A stretch of 64,000 nucleotides of DNA. It comes from Nigrospora sphaerica. Its lineage: Eukaryota > Ascomycota > Sordariomycetes > Amphisphaeriales > Apiosporaceae. The first letter of the stretch is position 1, and the number at the start of each line of letters is the position of its first letter. Location of the stretch: positions 1,984,001 through 2,048,000 of the forward strand of contig JAGVVL010000025.1 of the NCBI GenBank assembly GCA_018287875.1. Direction: 5' to 3'. Shown piece by piece: positions 35,141-47,224 of this stretch. The notes under the pieces are model-generated. The model had not been told where the DNA came from and did not search any database. It saw nothing but the letters and a program-made list of their open reading frames with translations. A program made the position numbers and the translations under genes.

Positions 35141-38100
35141 CAGACGTTGGCATGCGTCGGTACGAACCGCCATGATACCACCAGGAACAGCCACGACGTG
35201 CATCGACGACAATGCCATGATGGCGGTATCATTTCCTCATCTTCCACCTCACCGTTCCTTGCCTCGGGTGCGGACACGGAACCTGGACGGACCCATACGT
35301 TGGTTTATGGGCCGACGCCCGTAAGCTGACCGTCCGTCGTCATTATACTTCGTGGGCCTGGGTTGTCCCTCTGCATCCGTGCTTCGCATGCACCTGCACC
35401 AGCCACGCGCGATCGAAGACGCGGTAGGCACACGCACAAGCATCCCCATTCGCGTGAGCGCATTGAAGCATGAATGGGGTCAATTTACACTCTCTACTGT
35501 TCTGGACTCACCGTCTCTCGGCTGTGCGACAATCCTCCCCCAGCTCGGATAGGCCCCCCGAGCCGCCCGAGGCTGCGCAGCTCTATTTGGCTATCCCTTT
35601 GCGCATCGTGCTTAAATTGCCAACCCCGAGCCCCCATGCAGTGGCCGCGCCGGCCTGCTCGATTTGGGCCCTGTCGGCGGCGCTGATTCATCATGTTTGC
35701 CAGTCGGTCTGCCAGTCGGCCAGCCCGAACGGAGCGTCCCCGGTGGTGGTTTTTCTTCTTCTTTTAGAGTACCTAACCTAAGGTGGGCTGAGCGTGCGTG
35801 GGGGTGGTTGATGCGGCAAAACATCCCTGGATAGGTGGGTTGTATACCTGGTCCCAAAGCTGCTTCGTAACCACTTCTTCCCACTAACGCACTTGGCCTA
35901 CGCAGGTAAGTCAGAGGCGACATGTTACCTGAACCAGCAGTGCCACCATGCTTGCAAATCAACGTCTGCATCAGGGAGCCTTACCGACGTGCTGTATGTG
36001 GGATCGGTACGTTAGCACGTACGGTTACCTACTGCGTATTGTACCTACGTGTGCCCCCTGTAGGTCAACCTACCTGCCACCCCCCCTTACTCGGCACATG
36101 GGAGAGTGGCGACGGCACATTCAACTTCGATGACTAGCCAGTCGTCTTTCTTGCATTCGGTTCAGCCGCAGATGGGTCGGGAAGGTCATGGCGGCCGCCA
36201 ATCGCCCCATCTGCCAACACAACAGCACGCCAGCCAAAACCCACAAAAGTCGCGGGAAACAAGGACGAGGACGCAGGCATGCGTGCGAAAGCCGGAAAGC
36301 CAGTCCCGATCCAACCCACCGCACACTAGCCTAGCCTCACGATGATTCGATGTTGTGCATAAGGAAGCGCATTTTGGTTGGCAGCGTCCACCACGCTTGA
36401 CGTGTCCGGAGTCCGGTAGGGCAGATTTGGCGGCGGCATGATATAGGAGGCCCCACCAACGGCTTGGGTCGATCAGCAAAAAGGCTTGGCCAGCCGCTCC
36501 GACTAATAGGGAAATTCTTCAGGCCCGACGAGACATGGGGGCAGGGGCATTTGTTTGCCCTGAACCCCAGGAAAATCTCGGATCAATCAATCTTAGGTGG
36601 AATGTAGGGGAAAAGGGGAAAGAAGGGGGCCGCCACCGTTGCGCGATACTACGGCAACCCAGCCTATAGGCGGCGCGCATAAGATATTTCCACCTTGGAG
36701 GAAACGTGCTCACACGCGCTTGTGCGCCCGCCGCCGGTCGAGCTGGCTTCGAGAAGCTGCAAGGAACCGAACTCGGGCCATTATGCGTCAGCTGGCCTCC
36801 TGTCGCTCTCTGCGACCCTACGGTGCCAGCGAGCCTGCCGACGCCCTTGGTTGCGTTTTGTATCCCGCCCAACCACCCTCCAACACCACCACCCAAGACC
36901 ATCCTTTCATCTGCACCTCCACAGGAAACATCCGAGAGCCCCTGCTCGCGGCCCTGCTTCTGTGGCCAGCTACCGCCAACGGGGGGTCCTGTCGATCCGG
37001 AAACATCGACCCATGGGCGACGACGCGCCGCCGTTTGACGAATACCTTTCTCAAAGAGGGAAATCTATGGCCCATGCATTCCTTCTGACATGTCCAGGCA
37101 ACGTTACTCGTCCCGAACCCGTCCAAATATCCCCGAGGACGTGGGATTCCCACCTGCAGCCATCGTGTCATCCGTAGTCTACGCCTGCCTAGGTGCCAAA
37201 CAGCCCCCTGGCCGGCCAGCCCATCCTGTTTTACTCGCGGTTTGTTTGCCCAACCAAGTACAAGCTTGACGTACGCAGCCAGCATAAACGGCGGGTCTCG
37301 TCAAATGACGAGTACGACGGCCTGATGCGTCCTCGCGGGCCGTTTGGTCACATCGCGCCCCTGGGGGCGTGTTATTCTGGTCACACCAACCCCAGAGCAG
37401 CTTCATAACGGCGTGTGGGAGAGGAAACAGCTCATGCCCCGAGGGGGAGGGAGGACGATCCCCCGAGGTACATACTCGGCAGCCTCCGATGGGAAGCGAC
37501 ATCACGAGCGCAGAGAAGGCGCCCCGTTCATCTCCAGGACGCAAGATAGCCATGCTGCTATGATCCACGTACATGATCTATCATTCAGGCCGGGGAGGGG
37601 GTAGTCAAGATGAACTGTGCCTTACCCTCCTCCCCTTTCCCGGCGCCCGTTACGCCGGCTGTTAAGCGTCACATCGCGGGAATCGAAACATGTCCTTTTT
37701 GCGTGACGGACCAAGTTACCGCCCCAGGGCCATACGGGTTCAGCAGAAGCGAATCATGCGACGACGCCCTCGACACAGGCGCGTGACCCGGGGGCTCGCG
37801 TACGGAGGAGCATGAACACACCGGTGCCCCCCCTTCCCCCCTCTAGAGCGACAAGGGCCGCCGGCGACAGGAGGAAAGCGACAGGGAATGGGGTCAGTGT
37901 GGCGTCGCGATGCCGATAGCGACAGAGTAAGAGTGACATGATGCGATTCACACCCGGCGCCCGCCCGATCGTCCAGAGAGAAACAAGGGATCCCCCGGTC
38001 TGGACCTGTTTCGCTGGTGCGGGCCGGCATGCGTGTGCCGGTGCTTGCGCGCCGCCGGCGGGTGAACTGTCATCTCAAAACCATCGGATCGTTTGGTCTG

Positions 38101-38525
38101 GTACGAACCGACTGGATACTGTAGCATCACCAACCGGCCCTCCTCCACCTCCCCTATCCACTTCTCCGACCGGCCTCTCCCCCCTACTCCCGATTCGCCC
38201 GACGCGAAGTAAGGGCGGGGGGCGCGCGCCATGGGGCAAGTCCACACCGGCATGAGTGCCGTGGTGATCTCCCCCGCCACTTTTGGGAGGGGAGTGGGGA
38301 GGGTCGGCGAGTGACGGCACGCATCAATGAGGGGTCTCAATATGCTCCTTCTAATTGATCCACCGTTACCTTCCACTTTCCTGTCTCCAAGAAAGTTCAC
38401 TTCGTCTGAAGTGACGCCGGATGGCTACGCAGGATGATCCCATCTCGCGTATCTGCCTCGGGGAGAAGCGCATGTGAGAAAAATTGCTTCTCACAGGCAA
38501 AAGACGCTGGGAGCAGGCGCCGGTC

Positions 38526-39281
38526 TCAAATCCCCTCGGGGCATCGCGGCAGTCGGCCTGGCGTAAGGCACGTCGACCGGCAGTGAGTATTCGCCGTGAG
38601 GTATGTGCCCCTTCGGCATGTCCCCGGCCCAAGCGGCCCAGTCACTCCGCCAGGAGGTATATGTGAGTGACGATATGTGGATCGCGTCGTTTGGGGAGGA
38701 GGGTCAGGGAGGACGTAAGCGGAGCCAGAGAGCTCAAGGAGTTTCACAGTAGCCAAAGCATAGTCGTGGCTCGATAATTTTTTCTGCCTGGCGGGTTTCT
38801 CCTGCCACTGCGGTCTCGGAACTCCCACTCTCGCCTTGACTAGGCCAGCTATGCCTAGGAGCGAGGCACTGGCGGACCTTTCCGAGAGAGTCTCGATGGT
38901 GGGGGGTGTTGGTCCGGCGGCTGAGAGTTCGAGTTTCCAGATCAACCACTCTACAATAGAGGCACGGCGCTCCGGGTTCTTGGGCATGGAGTCGATGGAT
39001 ATAGAAGATAGCGAAAAATTTGGCGCCGAACAATACGCGGCAGTACGGAGCAGAAGAATCCAGTAGGGAAAGCTTGTAAACAGTCCCTCCTTGTCAGCAT
39101 CCGGCGGGGGTTTTACAGTGGCTTCCTCACCAAACGCTTTCACCACACCAATTCTCTCGAGGTGGCAGCTGGAGGGATTATACGCAAAGTACACATTATG
39201 GTGGACGGTTTTAACCGTCGTAGTCACTGGACCGGGGCGCCCATGACTTGACCGATATACCCTGCGGGAGGTTCGCGCCAT
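38526..39281 (-). CDS. Hypothetical protein, unsupported by homology
   Basis: This is an ATG-initiated single open frame of 251 aa in otherwise gene-poor DNA. I do not recognise it. The middle looks protein-like (FPYWILLLRTAAYCSAP; ASIVEWLIWKLELSAAG; LLGIAGLVKARVGV), while both ends are low in structure. A TATAAAGG sequence lies on the same strand at 39487-39480, about 200 nt upstream of the ATG. Third codon positions are not GC-biased, unlike every confirmed gene in the window. It is therefore either a lineage-specific gene, a decayed gene, or a chance frame. Confidence 0.28.
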   Translation of the reverse strand: MARTSRRVYRSSHGRPGPVTTTVKTVHHNVYFAYNPSSCHLERIGVVKAFGEEATVKPPPDADKEGLFTSFPYWILLLRTAAYCSAPNFSLSSISIDSMPKNPERRASIVEWLIWKLELSAAGPTPPTIETLSERSASASLLGIAGLVKARVGVPRPQWQEKPARQKKLSSHDYALATVKLLELSGSAYVLPDPPPQTTRSTYRHSHIPPGGVTGPLGPGTCRRGTYLTANTHCRSTCLTPGRLPRCPEGI

Positions 39282-42200
39282 GGCGATATGAGATGATCAA
39301 GTACCCAATGCCCTCCCTAAAACGATGCTCAGATGTTTCTGGCCAGCCTGCTTTTTCTCGTCCATACTATGAGCCTCTGGCAGCCCAGAGGTAGGCGTCT
39401 TGAACGATAGCTGCCGCCGAAAGCGAACAACCTGAAATTCCCCGGAAAGAGCCCGCCACTTATATCTCTTCTTAGTTCGACCTTTATAAATTTTGAGGCA
39501 ATCCCTCCAAATCTGGCTTACTGCAAAGTACTTGAGTTGTCCGGTTAGTCAAGTACTCAGCCCTGGTATATGCCGTGGTCTCTATGCCGCCCGGTTTTAC
39601 CCCAGCGAATGTGGACTTGCATTTCGCAGCATGCTTCCCAAATAACAGCCGTTTTTAATTTCAGTGACAATAATAAGTTTTCGATCGTGGTGGTCATCGT
39701 CGGTCGATTAGGAATTCATTGGGCTATTGGTGCCACGATACGCTGTGGATGGTCCCCGATAGGCCGCGGACATTTCCAGCGGAAGGCTCTCACTGAATTC
39801 CTTAACCGCAACATACCCTCTTCTATAAGTTCGACGGGGCCCAGGTTCTTTGGGCTTGCCTGTACGCAATATAGCGGACACTCTACTCACTACTGGCGAG
39901 GATTTCGTAGCTGAAGCTGCACTCCTGCTATACCCATGCCATGGCCAAGGACACAAGGGATTCCCGAATGATGGCATGACGTGTTTTTCTGTCCAAAGAG
40001 ACATGATGGAGGAAATAAGAATGTTAGAAACAAATGATCGGGTAACTCCATCTCCTTCTTCCCATATTGTCGAAGTGATAAGTTCGTCCATCTCTTTTTC
40101 TGCGCTCGCGCGTTAAACCCCGTTTCCACGACCGGGACTGCGTAGACAGCGGCACCGAGATCTGCAGGGATTCAATCACGAAAACCGGAACTTTTTCTAC
40201 AACCTCGGTGGCGATTCTACAAAAGGCACCGGGTCAGCACTGACACGTGGCACTTGACTTGGGCGCAGCGGCGTTCGATGAGAAACGTCCAAACGGCCTT
40301 TGTTGACACCACTTTGTTTCGAAGGCTCTTCAACCACGGGAATTCGTACAACGCAGAAAAAAGCCTGTTCCCGAATACAGCCCTGACTGTGGATATTGGA
40401 ACGCAGGTGCCACGGCAACGCATCCGCGACTCCCAGCCACTGCGAGCGAATCCATGGCTACCACCTCATGGACACGGCGAGAGGAGCGTTTACCCTAAGA
40501 AGACTGTCGCCGGCTTTGAATGTAAGTTCCCGGTGCGGAGTCCCGGAAGAGAGTGCGTCCGTTCAGACGCCGTATCATCGTGAAGCTGACTATGGACCCA
40601 GGATCTGCCATTGTCTTGGTTCCGCGGGGTTGACTCACCATATTTCTACCCTCCACGCCTTTTTACGCAGAGACCCGTTCGACGGCGCGTATATCATATT
40701 AACAGTGTGTTGGTTTGGGGTCATGCCCCTGTATTGTTGGTGCCGTCGCCACCGTAGCGCCGCCGGCCGGCCGAGCCCGCTGTCCATAACCCCGGCCGTG
40801 CCCTCAGCGCGGGGCTGCAAGCGGGGGTTTGTGTTTGCGGCCGCCAGAGGAGACGAGGGGGCTTGAAAGGATTCTTTGATTCGGTACGACCTTGTTGGGG
40901 GGGGGGGGCTCATATCACCAAGAAAACGGGCGAATGTACGAGTCACCCCCCCACCCCCGGCCCCCGGTACTTCATTGTTCGCACCCGTCGTCCGGCAACA
41001 GGCCAAAACCGGGCTCTTTCGGGACTATGAACTCGTCGGCAGCAGCTCCGTAACGAAACGGCGAACCTGGACACCGACGTGAGGTCCAAACGCAGGCGTC
41101 GGACCGCGGCTAGTACGCCCGGGAGCCCCTTGAGCGCCGACCCGATCCATGTCGGGGATGTCGTCGGGTGACACTCGTTCTCCTAGATAAGCGGACGCAG
41201 GGGACCAGCGATAAGTAGCAGTGTAAAATATAGCTAGATATTCCAGAAGCAGGGCAAATTAGCGCTCCTCGGCCCGGGTAGCATCGACGCAAGAGGCTCA
41301 GGTCGGCCTTGTCTGGAGCTGGGCCTAGTCATCGGCCATCGTCAACTTCTCAGGGCTCACCCCAAAAACTGCTTGGTGCTGGAGGCGCCCAAAATGTACT
41401 ATTCAGTCGCACGTCGCCCGTTGTATCTGTCGGACTGGTTTTTCTCAGATCAGAAGTTGGATTTCGGCCGGAAGGCGCCGCATGGGGAAGCGGGGGGTAA
41501 GATGACAAGATGTACTTGTCTGAAGACCATGTATCGGATCCGCAACCATGGGATCATCAAGTCCGAGGCCAAGGGGGTGGAGGGAAAGTATAATCAATGC
41601 AACTAGCAAGGCTAGTGGACTGAGTGAAACCGGCCAAGCGAGGGGTTTTGAATATTCCGGCAACCAAATAGTAGAGAGGCCCTTGGACTAAAAGTCGAGC
41701 TCTCTGGTGAGTGCGTTTATGTCAGGTTGTATTCATTTCTGTATAATCCCCTGAGAACGTTGTCAGGACCTAGACCAGTAGAAGCACACAGACTGACAAT
41801 CGAGGCGATAAGCTTCCACAAGGTCAGCCATCTAGAGGTACCTTCTCCGTGGCCAACACTTGTGCTGTGTCTCCTCACCAACGCAATACTTATCCCTCCT
41901 CAGCAAAAACATGGAACGGGCTGTGTGTCTGATCAGTTAATAACTTGGATATCAGATGTTTCTGAAAGGTCCAGTCTTTTCTTTCCTTCAATCTCCGTGT
42001 CTTTCCCCCAACGCGAACAAGCTCACAGCACCTCTCGTCCCTATGGTGCTCTTTGAGGCCGAACTTCTTGGACCTGTCGAAAACATCTCGGCCCAGACCT
42101 CTATCGGCAACGCACCGACGAAGGGGAGTCCATCCTCGACTCGGAGTCAAGCCGGGCTCGTCGCCACTACCGTTTCTTGCCGGGCCCCTGCGCAGCCGAG

Positions 42201-43327
42201 CCCGCAGCGACGCCAGAGTGGGGGATAACGGGAACACTGCCCGGTTCTTCCCGTGTAGACCGGGTATTAATTCTAGTACCGTCCACCTGGATGCCCATGT
42301 CTCGTGTTTCCCGACACCCTTGGCCTCTTGGTTAACAATCACTTCCCGAGCTTTCCCCCACAACCACGGCGATATCGCAACCGCTGACGCGGGCCCGGCC
42401 TCCGATGCTCTTCTCCCCGCCGGGCCGTTCGGGGCGGGCTCCACCACCGCGGCTCCCTCTTCTTCTCGGCCCGGCCGGCGGCACGGAAGCGGTGCGGATC
42501 CGGCCACGGAACCGCTCCGTGTCCGCGCTCCGGCCCCGCTCCGCCTGTCCCGGGGCCCAACGGGGCGCCGTTCGCGAGGAAAGTGGAATCGAAGCCGGAC
42601 TTGGGCTCGGGCCGTAAGCAGGAGGAGGAGGGGCAGTTGCCGTTGAAACACAACAAACGACGATATCCACAAATGTGAAGCAAGGGGGACATGGACGACT
42701 GAAGGGCCGAACGCCCGTCTTGGCTCATAGGCCGACCTGATATAGGTACTTACGTATACCATGTTATACCCGTGCTTATCGCCATCTTCGATTCTCATTA
42801 TACGGCGAGGGCTGCGGAAATATATGTATCCCCTGGCAGTGAATTCGGTATTCAGCTACCTCGGTAGCTGGTCTCATAGAGTTTCGCCGTATTCAAGTAG
42901 ACAACCTAGCTGCCCTCCGGTTATCTTCTAAATTTAGAATGCCGATACAGGGTTGTAGTCTCAGTGGTCAACAATACAGTCTTAACAATCGTATCATCGA
43001 CTGATACCCACGGCCTATTTTAAATATTTTTGTTGCGCGGCTATCTACTTAGGTATTTCAAGGTATTGCAAGGCAAACATGACATCGTCAAAGCAGATAG
43101 GAAGATAATACACGCATCAGCGTCCTGGATATAGTTGGCCATAAACACCAAGATAAAAGCCGTTTTGCCGCCCATTACAGCTCCTCGCTCCGCTAGAGCA
43201 CATGTCGCAGCAGAAAGGCAAAGCAACGGCGCCCGCACGCTAGGCACAGTCAGTCCATGCTGCCGAACTCCCCTCCCCCTTCACATTAAAACACGTCATC
43301 CATGGGCATTACTTCGTCGCTGTACGT

Positions 43328-44380
43328 TCAGTAGGTCGGGTTGGCACCCATAGGGGGGTGTGGGTAGTCCTCGGGTCGGCCGCCGACCGAGCCACGGTCG
43401 CGAGGGTCGCGAGGGTCGCGAGGGTCGCGGGGGTCGCGGGGGTCACGGGGGTCACGGGGATCGCGGGGGTCGCGAGGGTCGCGGGGATCGCGGGGGTCGT
43501 GGGGATTGCGGGGGTCGCGAGGGTCGCGGGGGTCGCGGTCGCCACGGCCGTCGCCGAAGTGCTTCTTGCGCAACGCCGCAAGCCGCTTCTTCTTGGTCAT
43601 GGTGTTGATGTAGGTGCCAATGATGAAGGCCACGACGTTGAAGAAGGGCACCCAGGTGGACTCGGGCAGGAACTGCTGCGCGAAGGCGAGGCACAGCGGC
43701 GACGAGACCCATGTCACCTTCATGACCTTCATGAAGCCGACGCGCACCGTCGCGCGCACCTGGTGGTAGGTGCGAGCGCCGGCGATCAGGGCCATGGCCA
43801 CCAGGTAGACCGAGTTTTGGATGGGAGCAATGATGAAGTTGCTGATGAGGATCTGGAGGATCTTGGAGCGAAGGCTCGTTCGGTTCTTGAACGTCTTCTG
43901 CAGGCACCAGATGAGGAAGTGGCCCAGAGGCGCGCTGACCAGAGCGCCGTAGGCCGCCATTTTGGGCACGCGCGAGGTGAAGTAGTTGCCGTGCTTGTTG
44001 CGGTCCTTGGCGAGGAAGGAGGCGATGAGCTCCTGCGCACCGGCCAGGGTTCCGGCCGTGAGCATCTTGGTCCGCATCGGGTTCTTCTCGAGCTGGTTGA
44101 TGTAGACCTAGGCCGGCTCTGTCAGCAGGCGACCGGGGGGCCGGGCGGCGCAGAGCGGGCAACGTACCATCATATAGCCCTTGGTGCCGGCGTTGAGCTT
44201 GCCGCCGGTGATGGCAGTCCCGATCTTCTCGGCAATGGGGTGCTTGCCGCTGGTGCCAGGCAGAGGCCCCTTATGGGCTTGGATGTCCTTCGAGACCTCG
44301 ACAAGGGCATTCTCGGCGGCCTGGACGACCGACTCACCGCTGGTGCGGATCTTGTCGCGCTCGAACTTGACCGACGCCAT
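43328..44380 (-). CDS. Mpv17/PMP22-family integral membrane protein
   Basis: There are two exons, 44380-44168 and 44107-43328, joined in phase 0 (GTACGT/TAG), giving 330 aa. The Mpv17/PMP22 core has about four membrane segments: a first ([17 protein letters not shown]), then [16 protein letters not shown], then [25 protein letters not shown], and finally [16 protein letters not shown] basic cluster [13 protein letters not shown] follows the last segment. Relatives sit in peroxisomal or inner mitochondrial membranes and are thought to act as channels; which membrane applies here cannot be told. The extra soluble N-terminus (about 70 residues) is Lys/Glu-rich. The C-terminal tail is unusual: 15 uninterrupted D/N-P-R/H tripeptides encoded by a 9-nt repeat, then a short Gly/Pro end. 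The 5' flank is CT-rich on the coding strand. Confidence 0.9.
43397..43534 (-). repeat. 9-nt tandem repeat encoding Asp-Pro-Arg tripeptides
   Basis: On the coding strand the unit is GACCC(C/T)CG(C/T). There are three D-P-R units, one N-P-H, then eleven more D-P-R units and a final Asp, all in frame with no indel. It forms the tail of the Mpv17/PMP22 protein. Confidence 0.95.
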
Positions 44381-44421
44381 TTTGCCTGGTGGTTGCCGTC
44401 GTCGCTGTCGTCGCCTTGGTA

Positions 44422-44453
<32 letters not shown>

Positions 44454-47224
44454 TGGTTCGGTCGGCGATGGGTGGTCGGGGCGGCGAACAGATGATTGGG
44501 GGGGGGGGGGTGGAGGATTCTACACGGGACGGAGGAGAAGCTGGTCAGTTCAGCGTGCCAATTGCTCGTCCGGGGGAGGTCGGCTAGAAGTTGGGGCCTT
44601 CGCACAACCGGGCGGACTGGCTGGGCTGGGCTGGGCTGGACTGGTTGGTCAAGGCACAGTTGACCGGGATGGACAGATACATGGATGGATATGTCGATGG
44701 CTGGGGTTGGGCAGTGGGTGGGTTTTGTTTACATCGGGCCAATTGGAGACAGGGGCTGGGGTCAAGGTCCCAAGCTCTCGAGTTCCCCAGCAACCGAGAA
44801 AAAAAAGATCAGACCGGGGGGAAAGTAGCTGAGGAGGAGGAGGAGGAGGAGTAAGAAGGGAGCAGGGAGGGCGAGAGGGGAAGAGGAAGAAAAAAGAAGG
44901 CGGGTGGTCGGGGGAAGAGGCTGCTTACCCTTAATGCCCTCGATCACTCGTATGCTTGCTTTCTTTTAGGAAGGTTCTTGATTCCCGTCCGCAGATGGGG
45001 GAAACGTGGTGTACCTGAGAGCAGGCAAGTGGACGGCAGGGATCGCAACCACCGCTCACGGGCGCGCGCGCACACACGCATGCCCGCACACACTCACGGC
45101 CGCATGCACGCACGCCCACACACAATCTTTCGGAAAGCCGGGGTTTGTCTGTCGACCTCCTCTCGTTCGCCGAGGGGAAGGGGGGGGGAGACGGTGGACG
45201 ATCAAGAGAGGCCGTCGCCGCTGGCGAAAGAGACCGTCGAATGGGGACCGAGGCCATGTTCCTCCCCTTTCCCCCCCCCTCCTCCCAACCTCGTGGGGGA
45301 TGAAATGCCATGGTACTTGGCGCGGTGTCATCGTCGTCAGGACTCGCGTCGTGTGTGTTACGCGAGCTGGGTGTTGAGGGTCGTCCAAGGCCGCAGTGCC
45401 CGACCCGCCCGCTGACATCCATGCTTGGCCCTCTCCAGTTTGTATCATCATGGTCCCCATCCGTACGCCCTGGTCTGCGTTACAGGTCTCGGTCCAGTCG
45501 CCCGTGTTGCCCATCCGCGTCCCTTTGATGATCGGCCTAGAGGCCCAGAAAGGATGGCGAGCATTGCACTTGCACTAGCGCAGCTGGAATCTTATTAGCC
45601 TACCCACATGCATGGGATCCGAGAGTGGCCCCAGAGCTCAAGTCCCGGCCGTCTCCATGTTGTCTGCTGGGGGTCGGCCAGAGGGCGCTGTCGTGCTCTC
45701 GTATTGGCTCGTGCAGGGCATTTCTTGCAGGTGCAGGGTGTGGGTTCTCGCGATATTGTTGATCCGCCTGGCGCGGTAACACACGGTAGAGCTGGCCTAC
45801 ACTCGAATGGCCAAAGGCGCAACCAGCACATCAGGCCGGCCGACCGACCATCCATGAGTGTCTCCAGGGGGGGAACGAATAAGGCGAGGTGACGCAACCC
45901 TGACCGGCCGGCCCATTCACTGCGGGAAGCCGTGGAGAGAGCGCATGCAGGAGCCGGGTGGTTCGTATGTAAGAGGGTGGACACTTGCGATTGTAATCTA
46001 GGACCACCGTGGCAGTGTGGCGCTGCCATCGTGGCAGCTTCTGGGATGGTATCCGACCTGTCAAAGATGCTATGCTTACCTCGTGGACGGTTAGGTGCTT
46101 TTCCCCCAAGACCGGCCCTCTGCCTTCTTTCTGCTTGGTGACAACTCAATTCCATCCACTCATCTCGGCCATACGGATCTTGGGATGAGGGAGGGTTTTG
46201 GAAAGGGACGCAAAGGGCCCGCGCATCGGCCCGTTGCAAAGTGGGACCTCCCAAAAGTCAACCTGCTGGAGACCCAATTCGCAAAGGGAGGATGAGCACG
46301 CACGCCCGCCCATACGCACACACACACACACAGGCACACGGCGTTAAGCCGCGATATGGGTCCAATTTGGACTACTCCCGTCAACCCCATCGGGTCTGAT
46401 TGGCATCCATTTCTATTCCTATCCCCGGAATATGCTTATGAGTACCTGCATGCTGAACCAAGCTTGTTACTTTGGAGGCATTCCTTCCAACCTGGACTCC
46501 CGCATGCCGACGTACACTGTAGGCGACATCCCCATGCGAGGATGAATGCCAAGCCGGGCCAGTACCTGGTTACATGACCCCTCCACCCCTCCTCTACCTA
46601 CTCCTAGGTCACTACATATCCATTTCTCTCCCCGCTTCCACAAACAGCCGCGTCCAGCCCAAGGCTGGACGGAAGCAGGCAGTGTAATAAAGCAATATTC
46701 TATTCCACCCATCTATGGATGCTGTCCTCTTGGAAAATAGAGATGCCATCCATCCGTATCTATCCACTCTCGGCCAACGTCAGCTAGGTTAGGTACCTCT
46801 CCTCAACGAACGCCCGCCCGCCTGGGGAAGTAGTTGCTAGCCCAACATTGTTACATCCACACCTCTCCCATCTTCTGTGCACTCCGGAGAGGGAGAGGGA
46901 GAGGGAGAGAGACGATCCAGATTCCCGTCGGGACGAATCATCTTTCTCTTGCTCGCATCCTCACCTATACATTCTTCTCTCCTGACTGCTCTCCCATCTC
47001 CAAACACACCCTTTGTATAAGCTCGGCTGTCTTGGCCCGACCTGGCGCAACCCTGAAGCAAACTCCTCTGCCAAATCGGTATCCATTACCCAAACCAAAA
47101 ACACCACTACGAGTACCGAAATCCTTATCACGCCAGCATGTCGCCTTCTGCCCAGCGGGATGGAGGAGCCGGCAGCTCGACATATCGTCCGCACGCTTGG
47201 GCGCCTACCTGCACTCACATCACC
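44381..47224. other. 2.8 kb intergenic region
   Basis: This holds the upstream region of the Mpv17/PMP22 gene, including a TCG run at 44422-44449, a G13 tract at 44498-44510 and a GAG-type repeat at about 44831-44852. It also holds the promoter of the plus-strand Cys-rich gene. A CA microsatellite lies at 46317-46332. No gene is recognised. Confidence 0.6.
44422..44449 (+). repeat. GTC/TCG trinucleotide microsatellite
   Basis: About nine GTC units just upstream of the Mpv17/PMP22 start codon, probably in its 5' UTR or promoter. Confidence 0.9.

Larger units (their letters stand above)
29270..43327. other. 14 kb gene-poor region
   Basis: This is the largest gap in the window. I find no transposase, reverse transcriptase, helitron or secondary-metabolite domains, and no tRNA or rRNA. 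It contains GT-rich microsatellites (32920-32956) and long homopolymers (C15 at 33152, G20 at 35121, G12 at 40897). AT-richer patches occur at about 39400-40140 and 42840-43330. One ATG-initiated open frame (38526-39281, minus) is listed separately with low confidence. Part of the stretch just right of the Myb gene must be its promoter or 5' leader. Confidence 0.6.

Noticed and set aside
41890..42798. 302-codon minus-strand frame with ATG
   Set aside because: The translation is Arg/Pro/Gly-rich low-complexity sequence in the middle, with no recognisable domain or intron signals; kept out of the gene list.
43358..44422. 354-codon open frame antisense to the Mpv17/PMP22 gene
   Set aside because: It is created by the GC-rich 9-nt repeat and codon bias of the real gene; it spans that gene's intron without sense.
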